NCBI RefSeq assembly: GCF_004217565.1
Contig: NZ_SHLA01000001.1
Location: forward strand, 1,984,001-2,048,000
Source: Zhihengliuella halotolerans
GTDB taxonomy: Bacteria > Actinomycetota > Actinomycetes > Actinomycetales > Micrococcaceae
DNA: 64,000 bases
Reading direction: 5' to 3'
Below, one piece after another: positions 1 through 8,660 of this stretch. Below the pieces are notes generated by a model. The model was not told the DNA's origin, ran no database searches, and saw nothing but the letters and a program-made list of their open reading frames with translations. A program made the position numbers and the translations under genes. The stretch's first letter is position 1; each line of letters begins with the position of its first letter.

Positions 1-74
1 GCGCCCCATATCCGACAGTTTTGGGGCACTAGTCTGCGGGATGTTCTGAGAGGACGAGCCCGTTTCCGCCGAAA

Positions 75-761
75 GTGAAGACCGCGTCAGGGGCGACCGT
101 CTACAGATCGTCGAGAAGCATCGCTAGCGCGCGGTGGATTCTCGAGTATCCTGGTTCGGCTCGGACCGAGGCCGAACTGCAGGCACTGACGCACTCCGGG
201 CGCCAGAAACTCCGACCCGGGCAGCAGGCCCTGGACCTCGGCATGACCTCGGAGCAGGAACCGACCCGTGCCGTGGTCCAGTCCCGGCGATCTCGATCAT
301 CGAGGGCGACCGGGCCCCCGAAGAAGGCTCGCTTCATCACCGAGAAATCCGGGACTCGTCGCTTCGACGAGGCCTGCGACGAGCGGGCCAGCGACCGCGT
401 CGAGTGGAACGACTACAGGACCAACATTGACTCCACGAAGATGAGCGCGGCCGAAGTCATCGCCAGCTACCACGGTCTCTGGCGCGTAGAACAATATTTA
501 CGCATGTTCATAACTGATCTGCGCACCCAACGGACATCTACCGGCCCCGGAGATTCCGTTGAAGCGCACCTGGCGATCGTTTTCTCCGCTCTCGCTGTCG
601 CGCGGTACCTGAAAGACGCCTCGGGCGTGAGCCAGAAAAGCTCATCAACACGCTCAAGCCCCTGCGAACTGTGATGATCGGTCTCGGGGACCGAGCAGAT
701 CAACGCCGAACCATCACTCACAAGCGACGCCAGTAAACTCCTCAACGCGCTGGGGCACTAA
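75..761 (+). pseudogene. IS1634-like (IS4-superfamily) transposase remnant
   Basis: Translation gives blocks typical of IS1634-family transposases. Near the start are KTASGATVY, GSARTEAELQAL and KLRPGQQALDLG. Near the end are EVIASYHGLWRVEQ, followed by an AHLAIVFSALAVARYL-type segment and a terminal DASKLLNALGH before the stop at 759-761. The large central part that carries the first catalytic aspartates is missing. The reading frame breaks near 300, and again near 650-700, after which the C-terminal tail continues in another frame. It is therefore a dead, internally deleted element. It sits immediately upstream of the helicase-nuclease gene and marks one edge of the accessory island. The family assignment rests on remembered motif patterns, not on a database search. 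Confidence 0.7.
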
Positions 762-954
762 CGAGGTCCGCCTCAGGTCGACTTCGAATGTCCATTCAAC
801 TGGGAAGGGGACACAACACGAGTTTCGAAGGGCGCAGTTCCGTACCCAAGCACGTATCGTTGTTGGCAAGCTAACCATGGTGGCGCATAATTTGGGGTTT
901 GCGCGACAAAGAGTTAGTCAACCTGTAGTCAATACCACAGTTAAGGGCTATACG

Positions 955-3540
955 ATGACCCACCAGGAAGTATCGTTTCCCACACGCACGCGCCCGTCGC
1001 GTCCGCCCGCGAGTCCAGAGGATCTCTTTGGATCATTACCTAAGATTCCGACCCGCGCGCCGGTCCTATGGGCACACCAAGCTGATCAACTGCGAACCTA
1101 CTTTAAGGTTCACAAGAACGACACTGACGTGGCGTTGGAACTACCTACAGGTTCAGGCAAGACGCTAGTTGGTCTCCTCATCTCGGAGTGGCGACGCCGA
1201 GCACTCTCACACAGAACCCTGTTCGCATGCCCCACGCAGCAATTGGCGGAGCAAGTACATGCATCCGCCGAAGCACAGGGGTTGAACACCGTGCTTCTAA
1301 TTGGGAGCAACACAGCTTGGGCTGGAGGTGACCTGAATGCCTACACGCGATGCCAAGCGACGGCGATCACCACGTATAGCCATATCTTTAATGAATATTC
1401 GAAATTTTCCGACGCGCAATCGATCATTTTCGACGATGCGCACGCGGCAGAAGGCTATGTAGCCGAAGCTTGGGCACTCAGAATCCCGAAAAAGATCGAC
1501 GCTTACCAGCAGATTTTCGATGCTCTTAGCGATGACCTCGACCCATTGATGATCGAACGTCTCACAAACAAGAACGCGAATGAAGAATTCGAACCTGAGG
1601 TGCGCATGCTCCCATTATCGATCATCGCTAAAAATAAGTCCTCTCTGGCTCAGGTACTGTCGCAAGCGATTACCCAGGACGGCAACCTAAAATGGGCCGT
1701 TAGGCGTGTAGTTCCACATCTTTCATCTTGCCTTTTCTTCGTCGATAATTCGCAATGGTACATACGCCCGATGATTCCGCCCACATTTGACCATCATCCT
1801 TTCGTGGATCCAGTGCAGCGAATATACCTATCGGCGACGATCGGTGGAGGTGGTGAACTCGAGCGTGCTTTCGGACGGCCCAAAATCGAAAAGATCGGCG
1901 TTCCGGAGGCCTGGGAGAAGGCAGGAAGCGGCCGTAGATTCTTTGTTTTTCCGAGCCTCGCGGAATCAGCCCAACTTCCTGGTGCCCTGCCCGAAGATCA
2001 CGAGTCCCTGACCAAACAAATTCTTGATCTCGCCAACAAACGTCTTGTCTTGAGTCAGGACACTGAAACGACCGAGGCGATCGCAACAGCCCTGAATATT
2101 CCGGAGGATGAAATCTTCCGTGTAAAAGATCGGCAGTTCAAGAAGTTTGCTGAATCAACGGCTGGTACCCTATTGGCGGCCAACAGGTACGACGGTATGG
2201 ATCTCGCAGATGACACCTGCCGGATGATGCTAATTCACGGACTTCCAGGCACTAGCCATCTTCAAGATAGGTTCTTCGAGACGAAACTCCGTGCAAGGAG
2301 CGTGCTCCAGGAACGAATTCGAACACGCGTTGTTCAGGGGCTCGGACGATGCACGAGAGGCCCGAAAGATTATTCTGTCGTCGTCGTCCAAGATGAGGCG
2401 TTGGTACGCTTTCTTTCCAGAGACGAAAATATCGAATCGATGCCTAGGGAACTCCAAGCGGAAATCCGGTTCGGTTTGCATACGAGCGATAGCGTCACGG
2501 AGACAATACTCCTGGCCCTGACAAAGAGTGCACTTAATCAGGACGCCAAATGGGCGAAACAGGCGGAGCCGCAGATCATCGAATGGCGTGAAGATTCAGA
2601 GGTCAGGCAGTATGCGGAGTCCGGCACCTTGGCAAGTTCCTCACGTAAGGAAGTCATGGCTTGGCGCGAGGCTTGGGCCGAGCAGTGGGAAGCCGCCGGA
2701 CAACTTGCGATGGAGGTACACGCTGGGCTGAACGGCACGGAGCTTACTCCGTATCGGTCCCTGTGGGCCTATCTTGCTCACTCATGGTTAGCGTTAGCGG
2801 CTGCAGAAGGTGCTGAAACCGGGTTAAAAGCTCAGGAATATCTCGACTACGCCCATAATTCCTCATTTGGAACTACGTGGCTGAAGGAGATACAGCGAAA
2901 CAAGACAACCATTCCGACGCTCGACGCCTGGGACGACGAGGCTGTAGGCGCTGTTCACGCGTTTGCGGCATCCGGTATTCGCTCAACCAAGTTGCAGACT
3001 CAGCTCACGCAGATGATCGCTGACCTTGGCCAGACTGCCGCAGACAAATACGAACGTGGCCTTACCGCATTGGGCAAGTTCTTGGGAATGCGAACCTTCA
3101 AACCGGAAGGTAGTGCAAGGGCGGATAGTGTTTGGCTACTGCCACAATTGTGGATCACGCTGGAGGCAAAGAGCGAGCAACTATCCGGTGGATCTATCAG
3201 TGCAACCTACGTCCGCCAGACAAACACTCAACTCGACATGGTTGCCAATGACGAAGAGCTCGAGAACTACCCAGAAGGAAGCTTCAGCGTGATCATCAGC
3301 CCTAAAATGGCTGTGAAGCCAGACGCCGTCCCCGCAGCCAATCGAAACGTCTACTTAGTATCGCCAGATACGATCATGCAAATTGCCAAGGAGACTAAGC
3401 AAGTTTGGTCATCTATTCGGTCGCTTGCTACCGACTGTGATGACACGGGCCAAAGGAACGAAATAGCCAAAACTCTCTGGGGTAGTAAATTGCTCCCAGA
3501 GCAAGTCAAAGAACGTCTCACCCGAGAGCCGGTCAAATAG
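955..3540 (+). CDS. SF2 (DEAD/DEAH-like) helicase with C-terminal PD-(D/E)XK nuclease motif, probable defence protein
   Basis: An open frame runs from 877. I prefer the ATG at 955 because AAGGG sits 7 nt upstream of it, giving 861 aa. Numbered from 877, the helicase core shows motif I LPTGSGKT (K95), a DDAH motif II (186-189) and a motif VI of the form QGLGRCTR (487-494). The C-terminal part has a restriction-endonuclease-like pattern: LGKFLG, then D750, then E763-A-K765 at the D-x12-ExK spacing of PD-(D/E)XK nucleases. The architecture therefore suggests a DNA-translocating or unwinding nuclease, similar in layout to single-gene helicase-nuclease defence proteins such as Hna. The gene is visibly less GC-rich than the rest of the window, with ATA, TTA and AGA codons, and is flanked by transposase remnants, both signs of transfer. 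It converges on the McrBC-like cassette. The substrate is unknown. Confidence 0.75.
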   Translation: MTHQEVSFPTRTRPSRPPASPEDLFGSLPKIPTRAPVLWAHQADQLRTYFKVHKNDTDVALELPTGSGKTLVGLLISEWRRRALSHRTLFACPTQQLAEQVHASAEAQGLNTVLLIGSNTAWAGGDLNAYTRCQATAITTYSHIFNEYSKFSDAQSIIFDDAHAAEGYVAEAWALRIPKKIDAYQQIFDALSDDLDPLMIERLTNKNANEEFEPEVRMLPLSIIAKNKSSLAQVLSQAITQDGNLKWAVRRVVPHLSSCLFFVDNSQWYIRPMIPPTFDHHPFVDPVQRIYLSATIGGGGELERAFGRPKIEKIGVPEAWEKAGSGRRFFVFPSLAESAQLPGALPEDHESLTKQILDLANKRLVLSQDTETTEAIATALNIPEDEIFRVKDRQFKKFAESTAGTLLAANRYDGMDLADDTCRMMLIHGLPGTSHLQDRFFETKLRARSVLQERIRTRVVQGLGRCTRGPKDYSVVVVQDEALVRFLSRDENIESMPRELQAEIRFGLHTSDSVTETILLALTKSALNQDAKWAKQAEPQIIEWREDSEVRQYAESGTLASSSRKEVMAWREAWAEQWEAAGQLAMEVHAGLNGTELTPYRSLWAYLAHSWLALAAAEGAETGLKAQEYLDYAHNSSFGTTWLKEIQRNKTTIPTLDAWDDEAVGAVHAFAASGIRSTKLQTQLTQMIADLGQTAADKYERGLTALGKFLGMRTFKPEGSARADSVWLLPQLWITLEAKSEQLSGGSISATYVRQTNTQLDMVANDEELENYPEGSFSVIISPKMAVKPDAVPAANRNVYLVSPDTIMQIAKETKQVWSSIRSLATDCDDTGQRNEIAKTLWGSKLLPEQVKERLTREPVK

Positions 3541-3547
3541 GTGCTCA

Positions 3548-3712
3548 TTATGAATAAGGGCGTAGACGTGGTCTGTGTCCTCCGACTTCGAGGACGCTGC
3601 GGGCGATGTAGTGGGAGAGGTTTCGGAAGCCTGGCGCGGACCCACGGAGGTGTTCGAAGCAACCGTCGATCGCTTCGGCGCGCGCGTTGCTGGTGCCGGG
3701 TCGGTCAAAGTG
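3548..3712 (-). pseudogene. ISL3-family transposase C-terminal remnant
   Basis: Reading the minus strand from 3712 to the TAA at 3550-3548 gives a 54-residue tail that matches the characteristic end of ISL3-family transposases: HFDRPGTSN, then AEAIDG, FEHLRGSAPGFRNLSHYIAR and GGHRPRLRPYS. Only this tail remains and there is no start codon. It lies between the stops of two convergent genes, the helicase-nuclease and the McrC-like gene, so it is a scar of an insertion in the island. Bases 3713-3783 hold nothing further that I recognise. Confidence 0.75.
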
Positions 3713-3783
3713 GGATCGCGATCAGGCTTATTGGTACGACCAATATCCGAGTCCACCATAGGACGCCCTTGCGTCGCTGGAGA

Positions 3784-5025
3784 TCACGCCCCGAGTTGTT
3801 CGGTGCGCATAGCTCTTGCCACGAGGTGCCGCAGAGAACGTGGGCTGGTCAGCCCCACGACGATCCCATTGACGACTCGCTCCTCGTGCTTTGGCACGAG
3901 TTCCGAAGGCCCGATAGAGTAACCAGCAACCTCTGAGAAGGCCGGCACGAGTTGGTGACCGTAGAACGCGGCCTGATACATGCCATGCGCCACGTACCCG
4001 GAGTCGAGGCTCTCGCCCGGGTACTTACATTCGAAGACGAGTGCGCGGTCGCTGGGACGAGCCAGCACGATGTCGGGGCGTATGTTTCTGGCCTGAAAGG
4101 GGGCCCGTTCGCTCGTTGTTAGGGCGGCTGCCATGTCGCGGTAATGGTCTTCGACACCGTATGCCTTCCAGCAACGCGCGGCCTCGCACCATAGGTCCCA
4201 GGGCTCCTGCCCAGGCATCTGGATCTGGTACACCGGCCCGTCGGTCATGTGGCCGATAGGGCGCAAGCTCGTTAACTGAGCGCCGAGCTCGTGTGCGGCG
4301 ACCAGCACGCCGCCTAGTACACTCAGTTGGAAGAGTGACTCGGGGAATCCGTCGGGGCGCAGCAACCGTCGGGCGAGGGCTTCAGCGCCGCCTTGGTCAA
4401 GCGCGACGAAGACTTCGGCAACGTCCGCGACGGCGTTCCAGGGCCACCCTGCGCCCCGTGCAGCACGAATCGAGTCCCGCGAAGGAACGCCCTCGTCAGA
4501 TTCGTCCAGCAAGTTCAGTAACGGCAACGTGTGGCTGATGATTCGTTGCACGTCGTTTGAGAGTTCCTCCGTAGCGGTCGCGTGCGACTTCGTCAGGCTC
4601 TGCGAAGCCTCGAATGCCCCCTTCAATCGTCCTAGGGTCCAGGCGAGCACACTAAGGGTCACCTGGTCGGTTGAACGGTGCCGCTTGCGAATCGCGAAGT
4701 GCTCGGGCGGCCATCCGCGCCGACGTGTCTTCGCCCAGTCGACCCGGGACTGAGGTACTTCCGACCAGAAGCGGTGTCGCTGCGAAATGGTCGGCAAATG
4801 ATCCATCCATGCTTTAGAAGACTTCGGCCATCTTCGCAGCAATGGGCTGCACTCGAGTAGGAGAATCCGCATCGCTCTCCTTTCGACGTCCCGGGGTGTC
4901 CAATCGCGTGCGACCTCCTCAGAGGTGGCGGCGAGAGCGCGGTAGAGATTCCCGGTTCCGGACCACTCCGACAAGACCCGTCGGAGGCCCTCCTCGTCGA
5001 CGGTCAGCGTCATCGTGGCGGACAT
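3784..5025 (-). CDS. McrC-like PD-(D/E)XK restriction nuclease subunit
   Basis: 413 aa, last gene of the four-gene cassette. Its ATG lies one base after the stop of the McrB-like gene. The C-terminal third carries a clear PD-(D/E)XK signature: R316-P317-D318, a short hydrophobic strand, then E332-C-K334. This is the same arrangement seen in McrC (RPD...D/ExK). The middle part has a motif like those of McrC/DUF2357 proteins (SRVDWAKTRRRG). McrC nucleases cut DNA when assembled on a hexameric McrB motor, so this protein is inferred to be the cleavage subunit for the AAA+ protein encoded just upstream. The N-terminal 250 residues show no domain I can name. The fold assignment is good from the motif, but overall similarity to characterised McrC is low. 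Confidence 0.7.
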   Translation of the reverse strand: MSATMTLTVDEEGLRRVLSEWSGTGNLYRALAATSEEVARDWTPRDVERRAMRILLLECSPLLRRWPKSSKAWMDHLPTISQRHRFWSEVPQSRVDWAKTRRRGWPPEHFAIRKRHRSTDQVTLSVLAWTLGRLKGAFEASQSLTKSHATATEELSNDVQRIISHTLPLLNLLDESDEGVPSRDSIRAARGAGWPWNAVADVAEVFVALDQGGAEALARRLLRPDGFPESLFQLSVLGGVLVAAHELGAQLTSLRPIGHMTDGPVYQIQMPGQEPWDLWCEAARCWKAYGVEDHYRDMAAALTTSERAPFQARNIRPDIVLARPSDRALVFECKYPGESLDSGYVAHGMYQAAFYGHQLVPAFSEVAGYSIGPSELVPKHEERVVNGIVVGLTSPRSLRHLVARAMRTEQLGA

Positions 5026-5026
5026 G

Positions 5027-6202
5027 TCAAGCCCGCATCGCGTGCAAGTTCTCCTTCACCCAGAGCCAGTTGGCGGGGGTGAGGGACTCGGATCTCGCGA
5101 TACTCATTCCGAGCTCATCCAGAAGATCCGGTTCGTACTTGGCTACGAGATTCCCGACCGAAACTAGGTAGGCCTCGGCGAGCAGCTCTTCGATGAACGC
5201 GTCCTCGCTGTCGTCGGTGGGTGAGACGTCCGCCAGGGCAGAGCTGTTGTCCCCCTCGACGCTCGGTCGGTCGTAGGACGCCATCTGAAGCCCCTTTTCG
5301 ACGTAGGCTGGCACGTCGATCAACAGACCGGGACCGATCTGCGCGTCCTCCACAGAAAGGTGCGCGGCGTACAGACGGGTCACGCGGTCCACGAACCATT
5401 CGAGTCGGTCCTCGTCCGAGACGTGTCCGGCGATGATGCGCTCGAAGTCCTGCGGTGAGGCAGGCGGAACCGGGACGTGCTTGAAACGCCTGCTGAGGGC
5501 CTGTCCCATTCTGAACACCCGCTGCGCGTCCACGGCGTTGTACGTGCCGAGAAGCCGCCATTCGGCTCCCGCTGCATACTCAACGGATGGTGGGGTGTCG
5601 AGGAGCCGCACTTGGCACTCTGCTTGGTCGGTCCACTCGAGGTAGACCGGGACGATGGGTTCGCCGGCAGCCCTTCGGCTGCCCACTCGGACTTTCTTGC
5701 CCGATAGCCAGGTCAGGACGCCGCCCAGGACGCGGTCCATATCGGCGCGATTGGTTTCGTCGAGCACGAGCCACTGGTTCTTGGCGATAGCCTGCAGGAG
5801 GTCTCCCTCCACGCTCCGGATCTCACCGTCTTCTACCGTCTCGCCGAGCACGAGCTTCTCGAAGGTCCACTCCTCCTCAGGTGTGACCCACGCGGCATCA
5901 ATGCCTTCAGTGGTGAAGCCGTATCGGGCTGGATCGCGGTCGATACGGTCTACGATCTGCTCGAGAATCTCGGTCTTTCCTGTCCCGGGTGGTCCGACTA
6001 GGAGCACCGCTCTCGAGGCGGCGATGGCCACCTCAACCATCCGCTCGATTCTCGCGGATAGCTGTAGCTCAACCAAGCGCGCGACCTGACGCCGCGCCGA
6101 TGCAGCTTCCCGGCGTCGGTACCGTTCGAAAGCCTCGTCTCCGTCGAGCGCGGCGGTGCGCAGCGCCTCGAAGGCCTCAGTATCGGCAAATGGGTTGCTC
6201 AC
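5027..6202 (-). CDS. McrB/MoxR-like AAA+ ATPase (restriction motor subunit)
   Basis: 391 aa with a GTG start that overlaps the preceding stop (GTGA). Visible motifs are Walker A GPPGTGKT (70-77, K76), Walker B WLVLDETNRAD (D148, E149), sensor 1 GTYN (219-222) and an arginine-finger-like ALSRRF (235-240). The DExNRAD form is close to the McrB hallmark DEINRGN and to MoxR ATPases. No N-terminal DNA-reading domain is evident: only about 60 residues precede the AAA+ module, whereas E. coli McrB has a full modified-base-binding domain. Recognition may therefore come from a partner, such as the unknown protein encoded immediately upstream. Gene order and overlaps indicate co-translation with the McrC-like nuclease. 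Confidence 0.75.
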   Translation of the reverse strand: MSNPFADTEAFEALRTAALDGDEAFERYRRREAASARRQVARLVELQLSARIERMVEVAIAASRAVLLVGPPGTGKTEILEQIVDRIDRDPARYGFTTEGIDAAWVTPEEEWTFEKLVLGETVEDGEIRSVEGDLLQAIAKNQWLVLDETNRADMDRVLGGVLTWLSGKKVRVGSRRAAGEPIVPVYLEWTDQAECQVRLLDTPPSVEYAAGAEWRLLGTYNAVDAQRVFRMGQALSRRFKHVPVPPASPQDFERIIAGHVSDEDRLEWFVDRVTRLYAAHLSVEDAQIGPGLLIDVPAYVEKGLQMASYDRPSVEGDNSSALADVSPTDDSEDAFIEELLAEAYLVSVGNLVAKYEPDLLDELGMSIARSESLTPANWLWVKENLHAMRA

Positions 6203-6993
6203 GCGTAGGGCTCCTTGCGTCCGAGCTCAAGGGCGATGCTCCGCAGGATGTCCAGATGCTCAGCGCCTTCTTCTAGGAAAGTGTTGACGGTCATCCCCTT
6301 AATAGCGAAGAACGTCGCGAGCTCTTTTTTGACGGTGGTGTTGCGGACCATTCTAAGCTTCGCGCCGCGGCCCTCGTCGTAGGTCGAAATGTTGAGGTCG
6401 CCGATGCTGAGGACGGGCTCTGCCAAGAGGCCTCGCTCCTCCCAGTCTTCGGCGCTAGCGGATGGCCATGCTTCGAGAGCTGACTTGGACGAGCCAGTGA
6501 GCACCTCGAGAGCGCGTGCCCTGATCAGCTGGGACGCACGACCCATCTGATTGTGGTTCTGCGTGCCCTGGTAGTGACTGCCGAGCCCGCACGCTACTAC
6601 GCCGAGCGAAGGGAAACCGATGACGCGGACGCGCCAGCCCTTGTTGCTCCGGGCGCGGTCCATCAGAGACAGGAGGTGCATCTGGAAGCTCACGTACTGC
6701 ACAGGACCCACTGCCTGCGCGTATTCTTCCGGCGTGACGCCGTTCGACTGCAGCCAGTCACGGAAGTCTCGTTGGCACTCGACGTTATATAGATTGCTGT
6801 GCGCGCCTTGTCCGTACGGGTTGACGCTGGTGCCGGAACCCCAGAGATCGGGCGTGAAATGCTCGCTGAGCCTTGGCAGGGCCTCGATCCATGCGGTTTC
6901 CGCATCGGTTTCAGAGCGGGCCGAGAGGAATGCGCCGACTGCCGTGAGGTTCCACCCCTGCGCCTCCTCCTCGAGGGCAGCGTCGTCAGTCAC
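6199..6993 (-). CDS. Protein of unknown function in the methyltransferase/McrBC-like cassette
   Basis: 264 aa, GTG start. It overlaps the methyltransferase 3' end by 8 nt, and its own stop overlaps the start of the McrB-like gene by 4 nt, so it is translated as part of one unit. I do not recognise a domain. The protein looks soluble, with no signal peptide or membrane segment. It has an aromatic and glycine-rich middle (for example GLGSHYQGTQNHNQMGRASQ near residue 140) and a C-terminal helix-rich end (EEGAEHLDILRSIALELG). Position and coupling suggest a subunit of the same machine, for example a DNA-recognition or adaptor protein for a McrB motor that lacks its own reader domain. That role is inference only. 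Confidence 0.7.
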   Translation of the reverse strand: MTDDAALEEEAQGWNLTAVGAFLSARSETDAETAWIEALPRLSEHFTPDLWGSGTSVNPYGQGAHSNLYNVECQRDFRDWLQSNGVTPEEYAQAVGPVQYVSFQMHLLSLMDRARSNKGWRVRVIGFPSLGVVACGLGSHYQGTQNHNQMGRASQLIRARALEVLTGSSKSALEAWPSASAEDWEERGLLAEPVLSIGDLNISTYDEGRGAKLRMVRNTTVKKELATFFAIKGMTVNTFLEEGAEHLDILRSIALELGRKEPYA

Positions 6994-8221
6994 TCAACAT
7001 CTCCTTGAGGGCGCGTCCGATCGCTTCGGCGAACAGCGGCGGAACAGCATTGCCGACCTGTGAGCACCGCGCGACGTCGAACTTTCGGCGAGGGCCGTTA
7101 ATCGTATAGCGGCCCTTGAACTGGAAGTCGTCTGGAAACGACTGCAGTCGTGCCATTTCGCGCACTGTGATATTTCTCGGCTCCGCGTAATGGATGAATT
7201 CGTCGGGGTGTGTCGTGATGGTCGAGACAGGAGCGTCGGGGTCGATCAGGACTTTCTTGTCCTTCTTGGTGCCCATGGAGAGAAGAAAATCCTTCGACAG
7301 CCGACCTTTGGGCTGGGTCCCGTGCGCGCGCTCGTATAATTCGAGGATTCGCTCGCCGTGCTTGGTGTATCGGTGAGAGTCCGGCAGTCCTCCGGTCGGG
7401 ATGCCGCGTCGCAGTGCCTTGGCGAACTCGCTCTTGGCGTCCACATAGGCCGAGGTCTCAAATTTCGGCGAGTCGGGGCTAGGAATGCGCTCCTGGCCGC
7501 TGTGGAGGTCCCCGAGGGCCTCTGCTGCGGTCACAGGCCGATCCGTCGGAAGTTTGTTGGCGATGAGGTGCTGGTCCTGAATCTTCTCCAGGTGGCGGAA
7601 GAAATCGGACGGTTCGACCCCGAGGTCGTCGCGCACGCCGATGATGACAGCGCGCCGACGGGTCTGGGGTACCCCAAAATGGCTCGCGTTGGCGATGCCG
7701 AATGCGGCCGTGTAGCCAAGCGATTCGAAGGCGACGACGACATCTTCTGCGACCGAGCTTGTCGCGCCCTCCCGGGGCCTGGAGCGAAAAGGCCGCGTAA
7801 TCCCTTCAACGTTCTCGATAAGCGCGATCTTGGGCCGCACTGCGTCAACGACCTCGAGCAGTCGGTGGACAAGGTGATTGCGTTCGTCCGCCCCGTCGCG
7901 CGCGCCGCCTACCGAGAATCCCTGGCAAGGCGGACCACCTGCGACCAATGTCACGCTACCGCGAAGGGCGCGCAAGTGCTCGACGATCTGGGGGTCTCCG
8001 ACGAACGTGTCGATGTCGTGCGGCGTCTTGTCGACCCATTCGGGCCAGTCCACGTACGCCCGGTAGGGGGCATCGTCGTCCACGAGGTTGCTACGGAGGG
8101 TGTCGAATGCCATCGGATCACGCTCAATGGCGAAGATTCCTGTCCACCCAGCGCGGTGGAGGCCAAGGGACAGCCCGCCGCACCCCGCGAAGAGGTCAAT
8201 GCTGGTCAGGCCGTCGGACAT
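6986..8221 (-). CDS. DNA (cytosine-5-)-methyltransferase
   Basis: 411 aa from the ATG at 8221. I chose this start because GAAGGAG lies 8 nt upstream and the protein then begins MSDGLTSIDLFAGCGG. All main C5-methyltransferase motifs are present: motif I DLFAGCGG (9-16), motif IV GGPPCQGFS with catalytic C99, motif VI ENV (136-138), motif VIII QTRRR (186-190) and a motif X-like QVGNAVPP near the end. The target-recognition region lies between motifs VIII and X. It is the first gene of the cassette. In LlaI/LlaJI-type systems a C5 methyltransferase is paired with McrBC-like proteins and protects host sites, which is the likely role here. An AT-rich TATGAT element on the minus strand (8273-8278) could be its -10 box. 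Confidence 0.92.
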   Translation of the reverse strand: MSDGLTSIDLFAGCGGLSLGLHRAGWTGIFAIERDPMAFDTLRSNLVDDDAPYRAYVDWPEWVDKTPHDIDTFVGDPQIVEHLRALRGSVTLVAGGPPCQGFSVGGARDGADERNHLVHRLLEVVDAVRPKIALIENVEGITRPFRSRPREGATSSVAEDVVVAFESLGYTAAFGIANASHFGVPQTRRRAVIIGVRDDLGVEPSDFFRHLEKIQDQHLIANKLPTDRPVTAAEALGDLHSGQERIPSPDSPKFETSAYVDAKSEFAKALRRGIPTGGLPDSHRYTKHGERILELYERAHGTQPKGRLSKDFLLSMGTKKDKKVLIDPDAPVSTITTHPDEFIHYAEPRNITVREMARLQSFPDDFQFKGRYTINGPRRKFDVARCSQVGNAVPPLFAEAIGRALKEMLSD

Positions 8222-8404
8222 GCGCGTCACTCCTTCAGATTCGATCCAGCTGTCAGGCCGGACGTTCGTACATATCATAATTTGGCCCCCGTGGGATCTT
8301 GGGGACGACACTCGATCGGGCAGTGTCCGGTGGAGGTGGCGCGTATCGCGCGAGACACGTTCACCATACAACGACCGACATACGGCGGGACGCCCCTGCC
8401 GAGT

Positions 8405-8608
8405 TCATCCAGACCGACTTTCGTCCTCTTCAGACCGGGTGCGCCCCGTGGGTCGGACGCGAATCTCACGGCCGTCACCACTTAGTGCAAACTGAACCTC
8501 GCTACCCACGTCGAGCTTCAGCGCGCGTAGAAGTTCGATAGGGATGCACACCTGTCGTACCTTTGTCAGCGTACGTGGTCCGTACCAAATTTCCTGCTCG
8601 GTAGCCAT
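8405..8608 (-). CDS. AbrB/SpoVT (MazE-like) DNA-binding protein
   Basis: 67 aa. The swapped-hairpin AbrB pattern is visible: LTKVRQVCIPIELLRALKL, then VGSEVQFALSG and IRVRP. Such proteins act as transition-state regulators or as antitoxins that bind their own promoter as dimers. Here no toxin gene follows. Instead it sits on the same strand about 180 nt upstream of the methyltransferase cassette, so it may regulate that cassette in the way controller proteins do in restriction-modification loci. An AT-rich palindrome lies just upstream of its start. Its regulatory role is inferred; the fold call is fairly secure. Confidence 0.7.
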   Translation of the reverse strand: MATEQEIWYGPRTLTKVRQVCIPIELLRALKLDVGSEVQFALSGDGREIRVRPTGRTRSEEDESRSG

Positions 8609-8644
8609 CTAACAAAACTAGCAGATCTCTTCAACTTACAATAT

Positions 8645-8660
8645 TTATTACAGCTAATAA
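8645..8660. promoter_or_regulatory. AT-rich palindrome, candidate operator upstream of the AbrB-like gene
   Basis: TTATTA and TAATAA form a perfect inverted repeat with a 4-base CAGC spacer. It lies in a sharply AT-rich patch (about 8620-8685) 37 nt upstream of the AbrB-like start, where a promoter for the minus-strand genes would be expected. AbrB and XRE regulators both bind sites of this kind. Confidence 0.4.

Noticed and set aside
3541-3936. Plus-strand open frames after the helicase stop
   Set aside because: Their translation is not protein-like, and the minus strand carries clear transposase text instead.
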